Below, piece by piece: positions 18,668-24,857 of a DNA stretch of 64,000 nt. The position numbers and the translations under genes are program-made. Source of the stretch: Tumebacillus permanentifrigoris (GTDB lineage: Bacteria > Bacillota > Bacilli > Tumebacillales > Tumebacillaceae); assembly GCF_003148565.1 (NCBI RefSeq), contig NZ_QGGL01000009.1, positions 62,001 through 126,000 on the forward strand, read 5' to 3'. The notes beneath the pieces are model-generated. The model had not been told where the DNA came from. It was given only the letters and a program-made list of their open reading frames with translations, and made no database searches. How positions within the stretch are numbered: the stretch's first letter is position 1; every line of letters begins with the position of its first letter.

Positions 18668-20197
18668 ATGTATGCACAAGTGAACTCGTTGGCGTTGTAT
18701 GGGTTGCATGGAACGGTGGTACAAGTGGAAATTGACATCGCGAGTGGATTGCCAGCCTTTGAAATTGTTGGTTTGCCAGATAACTCGGTGCGCGAGGCGA
18801 AGGATCGGGTGCGGGCGGCGATGCGCAACGCTGGGTTGGAATTTCCGTTGCGCCGGATCACCGCCAATCTCGCCCCCGCCCACCTGCGCAAGGAGGGGTC
18901 GGGTTTCGATCTGTGTCTGGCGCTCGGCATCCTCGTCGCAGAGGAACAGATCCCAGCCGTGCGATTGCATGGTGTGGCGGTGGTGGGCGAGTTGGCGTTG
19001 GATGGCTCCGTGCGACCGGTGCGCGGGATGTTGTCGCTGGCGCTCGGGGCGAAAGAACATGGTTTTCACACGTTGATCGTCGCCGCGAAAAGTGCGCAGG
19101 AGGCGGCGTTGGTGGAAGGGTTGCAGGTGATTGCGGTGGAGTCGCTGACAGAGGCGGTTCGGTATCTGACTGGGACGTACCCTTTGCAGCCAGTGGTGGT
19201 GGAACGAATAGCCTCGACAACTGCCCGCGCAGGTGGAGAGGATTTTTCCGAGATCAAGGGACAGCCGCATGTGAAGCGGGCGTTGGAGATCGCGGCGTCC
19301 GGCAATCACAATGTGCTGTTGATCGGCCCGCCGGGTAGCGGCAAGACAATGTTGGCGAAACGGATGCCGACGATCTTGCCACCGCTGACCACGCGAGAGT
19401 CGTTGGAAGTGACGCAGGTTCATAGCGTGGCCGGGACGCTTGCGGAGGATGTGGGGTTGTTGCATGACCGACCCTTTCGGACGCCGCACCATACGATCTC
19501 CAATGGGGGATTGATCGGTGGCGGGCAGATTCCACGGCCTGGGGAGGTGAGTTTGGCGCATGGGGGCGTGTTGTTTTTGGATGAATTGCCAGAGTTTAAA
19601 AAGTCGGTGCTGGAGGTGTTGCGCCAGCCGTTGGAGGACGCGCAGGTGACGATCTCGCGGACGCAGGCGACGTATATGTTTCCGAGTCGATTTCTGCTCG
19701 TGGCGGCGATGAATCCGTGTCCCTGTGGGTTTTATGGGTCAAATTACAAGCCTTGTACGTGTACGCCGCCCCAGATCGCGAGGTACCAGAGCAAGTTATC
19801 AGGTCCGTTGCTCGATCGGATCGACCTGCACATCGATGTCCCGCGCGTGACCTATCAAGATATCGTCAACCCCGTACCCGATGAATCCTCGCAAGTGATC
19901 CTCCAACGCGTGCTGCGTGCTCGCCAGATCCAAGCCGACCGCTTCCCCGATCGGCCCTTCCCCTACAATGCCAACATGACCCCTGTCGATACCCGCCACT
20001 TTTGTGCCCTCGCGCCTGCTGCCCATGCCTTGCTCCATGAAGCGTTTGACTTGCTAGGTCTGTCCGCCCGCGCCTATGAGCGGATCTTAAAAGTCGCCCG
20101 CACGATTGCGGATCTGCAAGACTGTCCGACGATTGGCGAGATGCATATCGCGGAGGCGATTCAGTATCGCACGTTAGATCGGAAACTTGAGAGCTGA
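18668..20197 (+). CDS. comM: Competence-associated Mg-chelatase-like AAA+ ATPase ComM (YifB)
   Basis: ComM is a hexameric helicase that drives branch migration of incoming DNA during transformation. The 509-residue product has an N-terminal Lon-like domain (about 1-170, with GLPDNSVREAKDRVRAA). It also has Walker A GPPGSGKTM (about residues 220-228), Walker B GVLFLDELPEF, and a Cys-rich insertion PCPCGFYGSNYKPCTC. The C-terminal Mg-chelatase domain contains SARAYERILKVARTIADL. GGAGGTTTTCTCAGG precedes ATG at 18668. It is a single-gene unit on the plus strand. Confidence 0.96.
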   Translation: MYAQVNSLALYGLHGTVVQVEIDIASGLPAFEIVGLPDNSVREAKDRVRAAMRNAGLEFPLRRITANLAPAHLRKEGSGFDLCLALGILVAEEQIPAVRLHGVAVVGELALDGSVRPVRGMLSLALGAKEHGFHTLIVAAKSAQEAALVEGLQVIAVESLTEAVRYLTGTYPLQPVVVERIASTTARAGGEDFSEIKGQPHVKRALEIAASGNHNVLLIGPPGSGKTMLAKRMPTILPPLTTRESLEVTQVHSVAGTLAEDVGLLHDRPFRTPHHTISNGGLIGGGQIPRPGEVSLAHGGVLFLDELPEFKKSVLEVLRQPLEDAQVTISRTQATYMFPSRFLLVAAMNPCPCGFYGSNYKPCTCTPPQIARYQSKLSGPLLDRIDLHIDVPRVTYQDIVNPVPDESSQVILQRVLRARQIQADRFPDRPFPYNANMTPVDTRHFCALAPAAHALLHEAFDLLGLSARAYERILKVARTIADLQDCPTIGEMHIAEAIQYRTLDRKLES

Positions 20198-20296
20198 CCA
20201 CTCTCCTATACAACATTTGTGCGTTGTGATTCTCTCGCTCGTCCCTGTAAAGTAGTAGGGTACGAGACTCGTAACTTCGAGAGAGGAGCATACGCC

Positions 20297-21016
20297 ATGA
20301 GAACGTGGTCTTTGTTGTTGTCCGTGCTGCTGGCTCTGGTTCTTCTGCTCCCTGCTCATCCGCAGGCGGTTGTGGCCGCGATGGAGCCCACTCTTTCGAT
20401 CGTACCGGACAAGACGGTCACGTTGACCTTCGACGACGGGCCGGACCCGCGCTATACGCCAGCCATTCTGGACATGCTGAAAAAACGCCACCTGCAGGCG
20501 ACGTTTTTTATCGTTGGACGAAACGCGATCGAACACCCAGACCTCGTGCGCCGCATCGAGCGCGACGGGCACACGATCGCCAACCATACCCTCACCCATC
20601 CGCACTTGGAACAACTGACCCTCACGCAAGTAAACGCAGAACTGCAAGGCGGCGATGCCGCACTGACGTCTGTGCTCGGGCCAACTTTCCCAATCCCACA
20701 CTTCTTCCGTCCCCCGCGTGGCAATGTCAGCCAAGCAATCCTCGAAACCACCGAAAACATGCACAAGCAACTGATCCTCTGGAATGTCTGTGTAGAGAAC
20801 CACAGCACCACCACACCCGACCAAGTGGAAGCCCGCGTCATGGATCTGATCCGCGAGCGTCATGGCGGAATCTTGCTCGCTCACGACGGCGAACTGGACC
20901 GCTCGCTGACGGTACAGTCCTTGCCGCGCATCCTCGACGATCTCCAACGAGAAGGCTATCACATCGTCACGCTTCAAGAGTATCTAGATCGGCAAACGAC
21001 CAAGGAAGCTCGCTAG
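20297..21016 (+). CDS. Secreted polysaccharide deacetylase (NodB family)
   Basis: The enzyme family removes N-acetyl groups from chitin or peptidoglycan sugars. ATG at 20297 follows GAGAGGAGC. The first about 28 residues are a signal peptide (RTWSLLLSVLLALVLLLPAH). The catalytic domain has the metal/base motif TFDDGPDPRY, the His pair in HTIANHTLTHPH, FRPPRG, and the final motif ILLAHDG. Length is 239. The hydrophobic leader indicates action outside the cytoplasm, probably on the cell wall. Confidence 0.93.
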   Translation: MRTWSLLLSVLLALVLLLPAHPQAVVAAMEPTLSIVPDKTVTLTFDDGPDPRYTPAILDMLKKRHLQATFFIVGRNAIEHPDLVRRIERDGHTIANHTLTHPHLEQLTLTQVNAELQGGDAALTSVLGPTFPIPHFFRPPRGNVSQAILETTENMHKQLILWNVCVENHSTTTPDQVEARVMDLIRERHGGILLAHDGELDRSLTVQSLPRILDDLQREGYHIVTLQEYLDRQTTKEAR

Positions 21017-21064
21017 ACTCGCGCTTTTTGTAAACGAAGCGGAGCCTCAAGCGAGCTTTTTTAT
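21006..21064 (+). terminator. Terminator of the deacetylase gene
   Basis: The arms AGCTCGCT (21007-21014) and AGCGAGCT (21051-21058) pair across the stop codon, with a small inner stem. TTTTTT follows the outer arm. Confidence 0.8.
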
Positions 21065-21076
21065 CGGGCGTAGGAT

Positions 21077-21340
21077 CTACCGCCAACGCCCGCGCGGACG
21101 ACGCCCCGAGGACTTGGGTGGCTTGCTTCCCATCGCGCCAACCAGTTTGCCGATCCCGAACCCAACGGCGAGACCGACCGCCAACCAGAGCAGAGATGCG
21201 GCGATCGAGAGGGTTTGGACCGCACGGGTTGCGCAACTGCCGAGCAGGACGGTCAGCAACAACAACAGCGGCGCGAACACCAACCACGGCTGGCGACGCA
21301 TCCGCATCTTGAGTTTCCATAGGGGAGATCCGATCTTCAT
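21077..21340 (-). CDS. Small membrane protein of unknown function
   Basis: The 87-residue product has a basic N-terminus (MKIGSPLWKLKMRMRRQ) and two hydrophobic segments: about residues 20-35 (FAPLLLLLTVLLG) and 43-68 (LSIAASLLWLAVGLAVGFGIG). The tail is Arg/Pro/Gly-rich, ending RRPRGRWR. Topology suggests both ends in the cytoplasm. No family is recognised. Confidence 0.6.
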   Translation of the reverse strand: MKIGSPLWKLKMRMRRQPWLVFAPLLLLLTVLLGSCATRAVQTLSIAASLLWLAVGLAVGFGIGKLVGAMGSKPPKSSGRRPRGRWR

Positions 21341-21489
21341 CGTAGGCTCGCCTCCTTCTCTCTATCTATATGCCACTGGTTGTCTACCTATTTCGTGATT
21401 GTCCTCCGCAGCTGCCGTGAGCCTGTCTCCTGCCGTTGCATATCCTGAAGGAGAGAACAACGTCCTCTACGAAAGGAGGTATCTCCCCA

Positions 21490-21825
21490 ATGAACTCCCG
21501 CTACAATGCATCAAATTGTCGCCAATACATGGGTCAGATGGTACGCCTGCACACCCATGACGGCCAAGTCCATCACGGTGTCGTCGACGGTGTGACCGCC
21601 AATGGGCTCTATCTGCGCCGCTCGGCTGCTCACGTCACAGGTGAAGTGATCCGCGACGCGATGACTGCTGACGGTTCCGGGTCTGTCGAAGCGACCCCTG
21701 TCTACTTTGGCGGATACGGCTATGGGTATGGCTATCCCTATTACGGGTACGGCTATGGCTATGGAGCACGCGCCTTCATTCCGTTCCTAAGCATTCTGGC
21801 GCTGTCCAGCCTGCTGTATTGGTAA
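21490..21825 (+). CDS. Tyr/Gly-rich small protein of unknown function
   Basis: The start is ATG 21490, because AAAGGAGGT lies upstream; the longer frame lacks a ribosome site. The 111-residue product has an N-terminal part with GQMVRLHTHDGQVHHGVV, which is reminiscent of an Sm-like strand pattern, and a Gly/Tyr repeat (GYGYGYGYPYYGYGYGYG) at about residues 75-92. It closes with a short hydrophobic tail ALSSLLYW. Similar Tyr/Gly-rich proteins occur in spore-formers, where a coat or membrane role is possible, but nothing here proves it. Confidence 0.7.
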   Translation: MNSRYNASNCRQYMGQMVRLHTHDGQVHHGVVDGVTANGLYLRRSAAHVTGEVIRDAMTADGSGSVEATPVYFGGYGYGYGYPYYGYGYGYGARAFIPFLSILALSSLLYW

Positions 21826-21872
21826 CAAAAAACGGCATGTCCTGCACTAGCGCAGGCATGCCGTTTTGTTTT
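21826..21872. terminator. Bidirectional terminator
   Basis: The stem ACGGCATG/CATGCCGT with an inner stem CCTGC/GCAGG is flanked by AAAAA and TTTTGTTTTTT. It ends the Tyr/Gly gene and the converging YneF-type gene. Confidence 0.9.
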
Positions 21873-22139
21873 TTATTTTTTCGTCGGAGCTTTGCTCGGT
21901 TGTTTCTTCGCGGGTGCTTTGGATTTCGATTGGTTCTGGTTGGCATTTTTCATGCGGCGTTGGATCTGAGCCAGTTGTTTCTGGTTCAAGTTCATGCCCA
22001 TGCCTTTTGCCATCGTCGCGATCTCCGCGTCGGACATCGTCATGTTCTGCATCTTGTTGCGCAGGTAGTACACGCCGCCGAGTGCGCCCAGAACGAGGCC
22101 GAGGATGAAGGTACCAATTGCTGTGAGAGTTATTGCCAT
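21873..22139 (-). CDS. YneF-family (UPF0154) membrane protein
   Basis: The 88-residue product has one N-terminal transmembrane segment (TAIGTFILGLVLGALGGVYY) followed by a soluble tail with MNLNQKQLAQIQRRMK, the layout of the YneF/UPF0154 family. It adds a longer Lys/Gln/Ser/Ala/Pro-rich C-terminus, ending in KKQPSKAPTKK. The role of the family is unknown. Confidence 0.75.
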   Translation of the reverse strand: MAITLTAIGTFILGLVLGALGGVYYLRNKMQNMTMSDAEIATMAKGMGMNLNQKQLAQIQRRMKNANQNQSKSKAPAKKQPSKAPTKK

Positions 22140-22322
22140 TGAAAGTTTGCCCCCTACTTGTCTAATCCTTATCAGTATACATCATAGGTTATACTAGGTG
22201 CTAGTAGATTATTCCTACTGCATCTCGTGCAGTATTCCCCGATCAGCAATGGTTTATCCTGCACGCAGATACCCCTAGTTACTTGCAGCGCATAGAATTG
22301 AAGAAGAAAGTACAATTGAGTA

Positions 22323-22368
22323 AAGCCCGTCGATCGCAAATCATGATCGACGGGCTTTTCTATTTTAT
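22323..22368 (+). terminator. Strong orphan hairpin-terminator
   Basis: The stem AAAGCCCGTCGATC/GATCGACGGGCTTT is followed on the plus strand by TCTATTTTATT. No plus-strand ORF with a ribosome site precedes it; the 22140-22320 interval contains a small hairpin (CTGCA/TGCAG near 22220). It may end a small RNA or be left over from a lost gene. Confidence 0.65.
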
Positions 22369-22429
22369 TGACAACGCAAAAGAATGGCAATTCTAAAGCG
22401 GAGATGACTACACAACAAACTCCCTACCC

Positions 22430-22470
22430 TACAAAAGCAACACCAGTTCTATACAGAACTGGTGTTGGCC
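22430..22470 (-). terminator. Terminator of the lanthipeptide-like gene
   Basis: A perfect 13-bp stem, CAACACCAGTTCT/AGAACTGGTGTTG, lies 13 bases after the stop codon and is followed on the minus strand by CTTTTGTAGG. The T tail is modest, but the hairpin is strong and placed as expected. Confidence 0.78.
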
Positions 22471-22479
22471 CCATTCAAA

Positions 22480-22578
22480 CTAGCAGGTGAGCGAGCACAA
22501 AACCGTGTAAGAAGATTCCCACCATTCAACTTTTGCGGTGGGCTTTACTTGAACGTCGAGATCGAACATTGCTTCCAT
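22480..22578 (-). CDS. Probable class I lanthipeptide-like precursor peptide (32 residues)
   Basis: The ORF is 32 residues long, from ATG 22578 with AGGAGGT eight bases upstream. Residues 5-12 are FDLDVQVK, which fits the F-(N/D)-L-D box that the class I lanthipeptide dehydratase LanB recognises in leaders (compare FDLDVVKV of subtilin and MFDLDLRK of paenibacillin, from memory). The end has two back-to-back S/T-x-x-C units, TVLC (25-28) and SLTC (29-32), suited to two (methyl)lanthionine rings. The last could also form an aminovinyl-cysteine. A promoter and a terminator frame it. No LanB, LanC, protease or transporter lies in the window. The core is unusually short, so other RiPP types, or a non-RiPP peptide, remain possible. 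Confidence 0.6.
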   Translation of the reverse strand: MEAMFDLDVQVKPTAKVEWWESSYTVLCSLTC

Positions 22579-22653
22579 TGGAATCAACCTCCTATTAATA
22601 TAGTTGAGTAAAGATTTGTAAAAGAAACTTTCAACAAATCATCCTCAAAAACA

Positions 22654-22682
22654 TTATTGCATAGATATAGACTATAATTCAA
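22654..22682 (-). promoter_or_regulatory. Probable promoter of the lanthipeptide-like gene
   Basis: On the minus strand TTGAAT, a 17-base spacer and CAATAA lie about 75 bases before the ATG, inside a very AT-rich stretch (22600-22730). Other weak -35/-10 pairs are possible in this stretch. Confidence 0.4.
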
Positions 22683-22794
22683 TATAAAATTCTAATTTCA
22701 ATGTATTATTTGAAAGTCCACTTACTAAACCATCAACGTTTCAGCACAGAAGTAGGAATGGCCCGTTCAACCTACGAATCTCACCCCCTCCACC

Positions 22795-22836
22795 TAAAAA
22801 AGCTCACCGACCCTATATTCCAGGGGTCGGTGAGCA
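22795..22836 (-). terminator. Terminator of the AHSA1-type gene
   Basis: The stem GCTCACCGACCC/GGGTCGGTGAGC is followed on the minus strand by TTTTTT. It lies 21 bases beyond the stop codon. Confidence 0.92.
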
Positions 22837-22856
22837 TCATGCGTTCTTTTTTCAGC

Positions 22857-23363
22857 CTACAACTTCTCTTCCGTTTGATTCCACTCTGGCTCACGGTTGT
22901 TGTATTGGTCATGCAATTCCTCCCAGCGGCTCCACGGCCACTTGATCGGCTGACCGATCAGCGCAGTGGTGAGCACTTCGAGGTGCACCTGCCAACCGGC
23001 GAGCATGGAAGGCAGTGGGTCTGGGAGCGTGAGTCTGTGGGTCAACACGAGCAAGCACCCCGCCGCGTCATGCTGCAATTCCCAGCGCACCACTGAATTT
23101 TCCGCGCCTGGGCTGTTCCAGATGAACTCGAATACTGTCGGCGCGATCACTTCTCGGACTCGTCCGATGATCACGCTATCGGTGTTGTCAAAGCGCAGTT
23201 CGAACTTGCCCCCCTCCACCAACTCGATCTCCGCTCGTGCCAACCACTGCACCAGCTGCTCCGGCTCCGTGATCGCGGCCCAAACCTTCTCTACGGGATG
23301 CTTCAAGTGACACTCAAAACGAATCACATATCCCCCGTCGATTCTCTGTACAGTTCCTTCCAT
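22857..23363 (-). CDS. SRPBCC-fold protein (AHSA1 / activator of Hsp90 ATPase 1-like)
   Basis: The START-like fold of this family binds hydrophobic ligands or protects partner proteins. The 168-residue product has the typical start VIRFECHLKHPVEKVWAAIT, the EPEQLVQWLA segment, and the C-terminal helix with GWQVHLEVLTTALIG. Such genes usually sit directly after an ArsR regulator; here only the tail of that regulator remains, its stop three bases before this ATG. How this gene is now transcribed is unclear. Confidence 0.88.
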   Translation of the reverse strand: MEGTVQRIDGGYVIRFECHLKHPVEKVWAAITEPEQLVQWLARAEIELVEGGKFELRFDNTDSVIIGRVREVIAPTVFEFIWNSPGAENSVVRWELQHDAAGCLLVLTHRLTLPDPLPSMLAGWQVHLEVLTTALIGQPIKWPWSRWEELHDQYNNREPEWNQTEEKL

Positions 23364-23366
23364 CGC

Positions 23367-23474
23367 TTACTCCTCCTTCTCAAGGTGTCGTTCTAGCGCA
23401 TCGAGATGGCGGGACCAGAACCGCCTGTACGGTGCTAACCAACTGTCGATCTCGACGAGCGGTAAAGCGATTGT
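23367..23474 (-). pseudogene. Remnant of an ArsR-family regulator (C-terminal end only)
   Basis: The last 35 or so residues, including EIDSWLAPYRRFWSRH and LDALERHLEKEE, match the conserved C-terminus of ArsR-type regulators paired with AHSA1 genes. Upstream of about residue 36 the frame loses all resemblance, and the winged-helix DNA-binding part is absent. The space is instead used by the promoter and start of the divergent acetyltransferase. It looks like a 5'-deleted regulator gene. Confidence 0.72.
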
Positions 23475-23500
23475 CCAAATCTCATCGCGACAGGTATGAT
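23471..23500 (+). promoter_or_regulatory. Promoter of the GNAT gene, at the edge of the ArsR remnant
   Basis: TTGTCC, an 18-base spacer and TATGAT lie 30 bases before the start codon of the acetyltransferase. The -35 box overlaps the end of the ArsR remnant. Confidence 0.6.
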
Positions 23501-23529
23501 AGAGGAAACAAATGGGAGAGGGTTGCGGT

Positions 23530-24048
23530 ATGGGACTAACTATTCGCGTGGTACGCGCATCGGATGCAGAGCGCATTTATGAGATGGGATTGCAGGAGAA
23601 CGTATTGCCCTATGTTTCGTATTCGCCCAGCATGCGGTTGGAGACGATTCAGGAACAGTACAACCAACCGAATCCTCATCAGCATCAATTTGTTGCTGAA
23701 CTCGATGGCGTTGTGGTCGGGTTGATCGGACTGACGACTTTCACAGGACGTCGCGCACACATCGGATACCTCTATCTCTATGTCGATCAAGCGTGTCATG
23801 GCCAAGGAGTTGGCTCGGCGATGTTTACGAAAATCATCGACCTCGCCGACAATTGGTTGCGACTGGAGCGCTTGGAGTTGGTCGTGCTTTCGAGCAACCC
23901 ACACGCGCAAGCCCTGTATGAACGATTCGGATTCGGCGTGGAGGGACGCAAAGTGGCGGCAAACTTTGTGCAAGGCAAGTTTGAGGACGAGATTCTCATG
24001 GCCCGCTTCCGTCCAGCTGGCGAACTAAGCCACAACCAGACGACATAG
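23530..24048 (+). CDS. GNAT-family N-acetyltransferase
   Basis: The protein transfers an acetyl group from acetyl-CoA to an unknown acceptor. ATG at 23530 is favoured by GGGAGAGGG upstream over an ATG at 23512. The 172-residue product has IRVVRASDAERIYEM at the start and GYLYLYVDQACHGQGVGSAM in motif A, with the acetyl-CoA pyrophosphate loop Q-G-V-G-S-A. Motif B has NPHAQALYERFGFGVEGRK. It is typical of the RimI/YhhY-like group. Confidence 0.9.
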   Translation: MGLTIRVVRASDAERIYEMGLQENVLPYVSYSPSMRLETIQEQYNQPNPHQHQFVAELDGVVVGLIGLTTFTGRRAHIGYLYLYVDQACHGQGVGSAMFTKIIDLADNWLRLERLELVVLSSNPHAQALYERFGFGVEGRKVAANFVQGKFEDEILMARFRPAGELSHNQTT

Positions 24049-24082
24049 AAAAAAGCGCCCGTGTCTGGGGCGCTTTTTTTGC
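24049..24082. terminator. Bidirectional terminator between the GNAT gene and yraN
   Basis: The stem AAAGCGCCC/GGGGCGCTTT is flanked by A and T runs. It serves two converging genes. Confidence 0.9.
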
Positions 24083-24490
24083 TTAAAAGGCATGCTCAAG
24101 GTGTTGCAAGGTCCGCACGCGCTGTGTTGAGCGCTCCACGTAGACGGTGACCACGTCGAATCGGAGTTCGCGGAAATAGGTGCTTGGCGCCATTTCGCTC
24201 AGATATTGTGCGGCGATCTTGCGCACTTGACGTTGCTTGCGCCCATCCACAGACTCTTCGGCTGTGCCATGCGTTCGCGTGGAACGGGTGCGCACCTCCA
24301 CAAAAACCAACGCTTGACCGATCTGCACCACGAGGTCCAACTCCCCACCCCGGCGTCGCCAGTTGCGGTCGAGGATCGTGTAGCCGTGCTGCAACAAATA
24401 ATCGGCCGCCACCTGCTCCCCGAAGTCGCCAAGTTGCTTGCGATGGTCTCTCGATTGCTTGCTTCTGTCCGTTCGTGTTTGAATTGTCAT
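24083..24490 (-). CDS. YraN-family (UPF0102) endonuclease-like protein
   Basis: The family has a restriction-endonuclease-like fold of uncertain role, often linked to DNA repair or uptake. The 135-residue product has LGDFGEQVAADYLLQHGYTI, RRGGELDLVVQ and VFVEVRTRS; the E-x-D and E-V-R residues correspond to the nuclease core, where Lys is more usual than this Arg. AGAGGTG precedes ATG at 24490. In many bacteria yraN is near rnhB, as here. Confidence 0.9.
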   Translation of the reverse strand: MTIQTRTDRSKQSRDHRKQLGDFGEQVAADYLLQHGYTILDRNWRRRGGELDLVVQIGQALVFVEVRTRSTRTHGTAEESVDGRKQRQVRKIAAQYLSEMAPSTYFRELRFDVVTVYVERSTQRVRTLQHLEHAF

Positions 24491-24548
24491 GAGGTGGCAC
24501 CTCTATTCAGTTGTGTATGAAGTTGTGGGTTTGAGTGAGAGGTTTCAT

Positions 24549-24833
24549 TTAGCGATCCCGCTTGTCGAGGCGTTGGACGAAGGCGAGGACTTCTGCCACG
24601 ACTTGGTAGAGTTCAGCGGGGATCTCCTTGCCGATCTCGAAGGCGAGCAGGGTTTCGACGAGCGCTCGGTCTTCGTGCATCGGAATGCCCGATTCCCCGG
24701 CGATGGCGAGGATATTTTCCGCCACCGCGCCTCGCCCTGAAGCGATAATGCGCGGCGCGGTGTCTTTTTCGTGGTCGTAGTGCAGGGCGACCGCTTTTTT
24801 CGGTGGTGTGGGTTTCTTGTCATCTGAACTCAT
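24549..24833 (-). CDS. FlhB C-terminal-domain-like protein (YlqH)
   Basis: The 94-residue product matches the cytoplasmic C-terminal domain of the FlhB/EscU export switch (AVALHYDHEKDTAPRIIASG, AENILAIAGESGIP and ELYQVVAEVLAFVQRL). It lacks the transmembrane domain and the NPTH autocleavage motif. It is the equivalent of B. subtilis ylqH and lies next to the FliK-like gene in the order rnhB-ylqG-ylqH. ATG 24833 is chosen because of GGGGGGAG; a GTG at 24842 overlaps that site. Confidence 0.9.
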   Translation of the reverse strand: MSSDDKKPTPPKKAVALHYDHEKDTAPRIIASGRGAVAENILAIAGESGIPMHEDRALVETLLAFEIGKEIPAELYQVVAEVLAFVQRLDKRDR

Positions 24834-24857
24834 GCTCGTCACTCCCCCCTCCTCTCG

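Noticed and set aside
22172-22390. 72-codon minus-strand frame
   Set aside because: It runs through the strong orphan hairpin and has no ribosome site or family features.
22701-23096. 131-codon plus-strand frame between the peptide gene and the AHSA1 gene
   Set aside because: It has no ribosome site, crosses a clear terminator and runs antisense into the AHSA1 gene.
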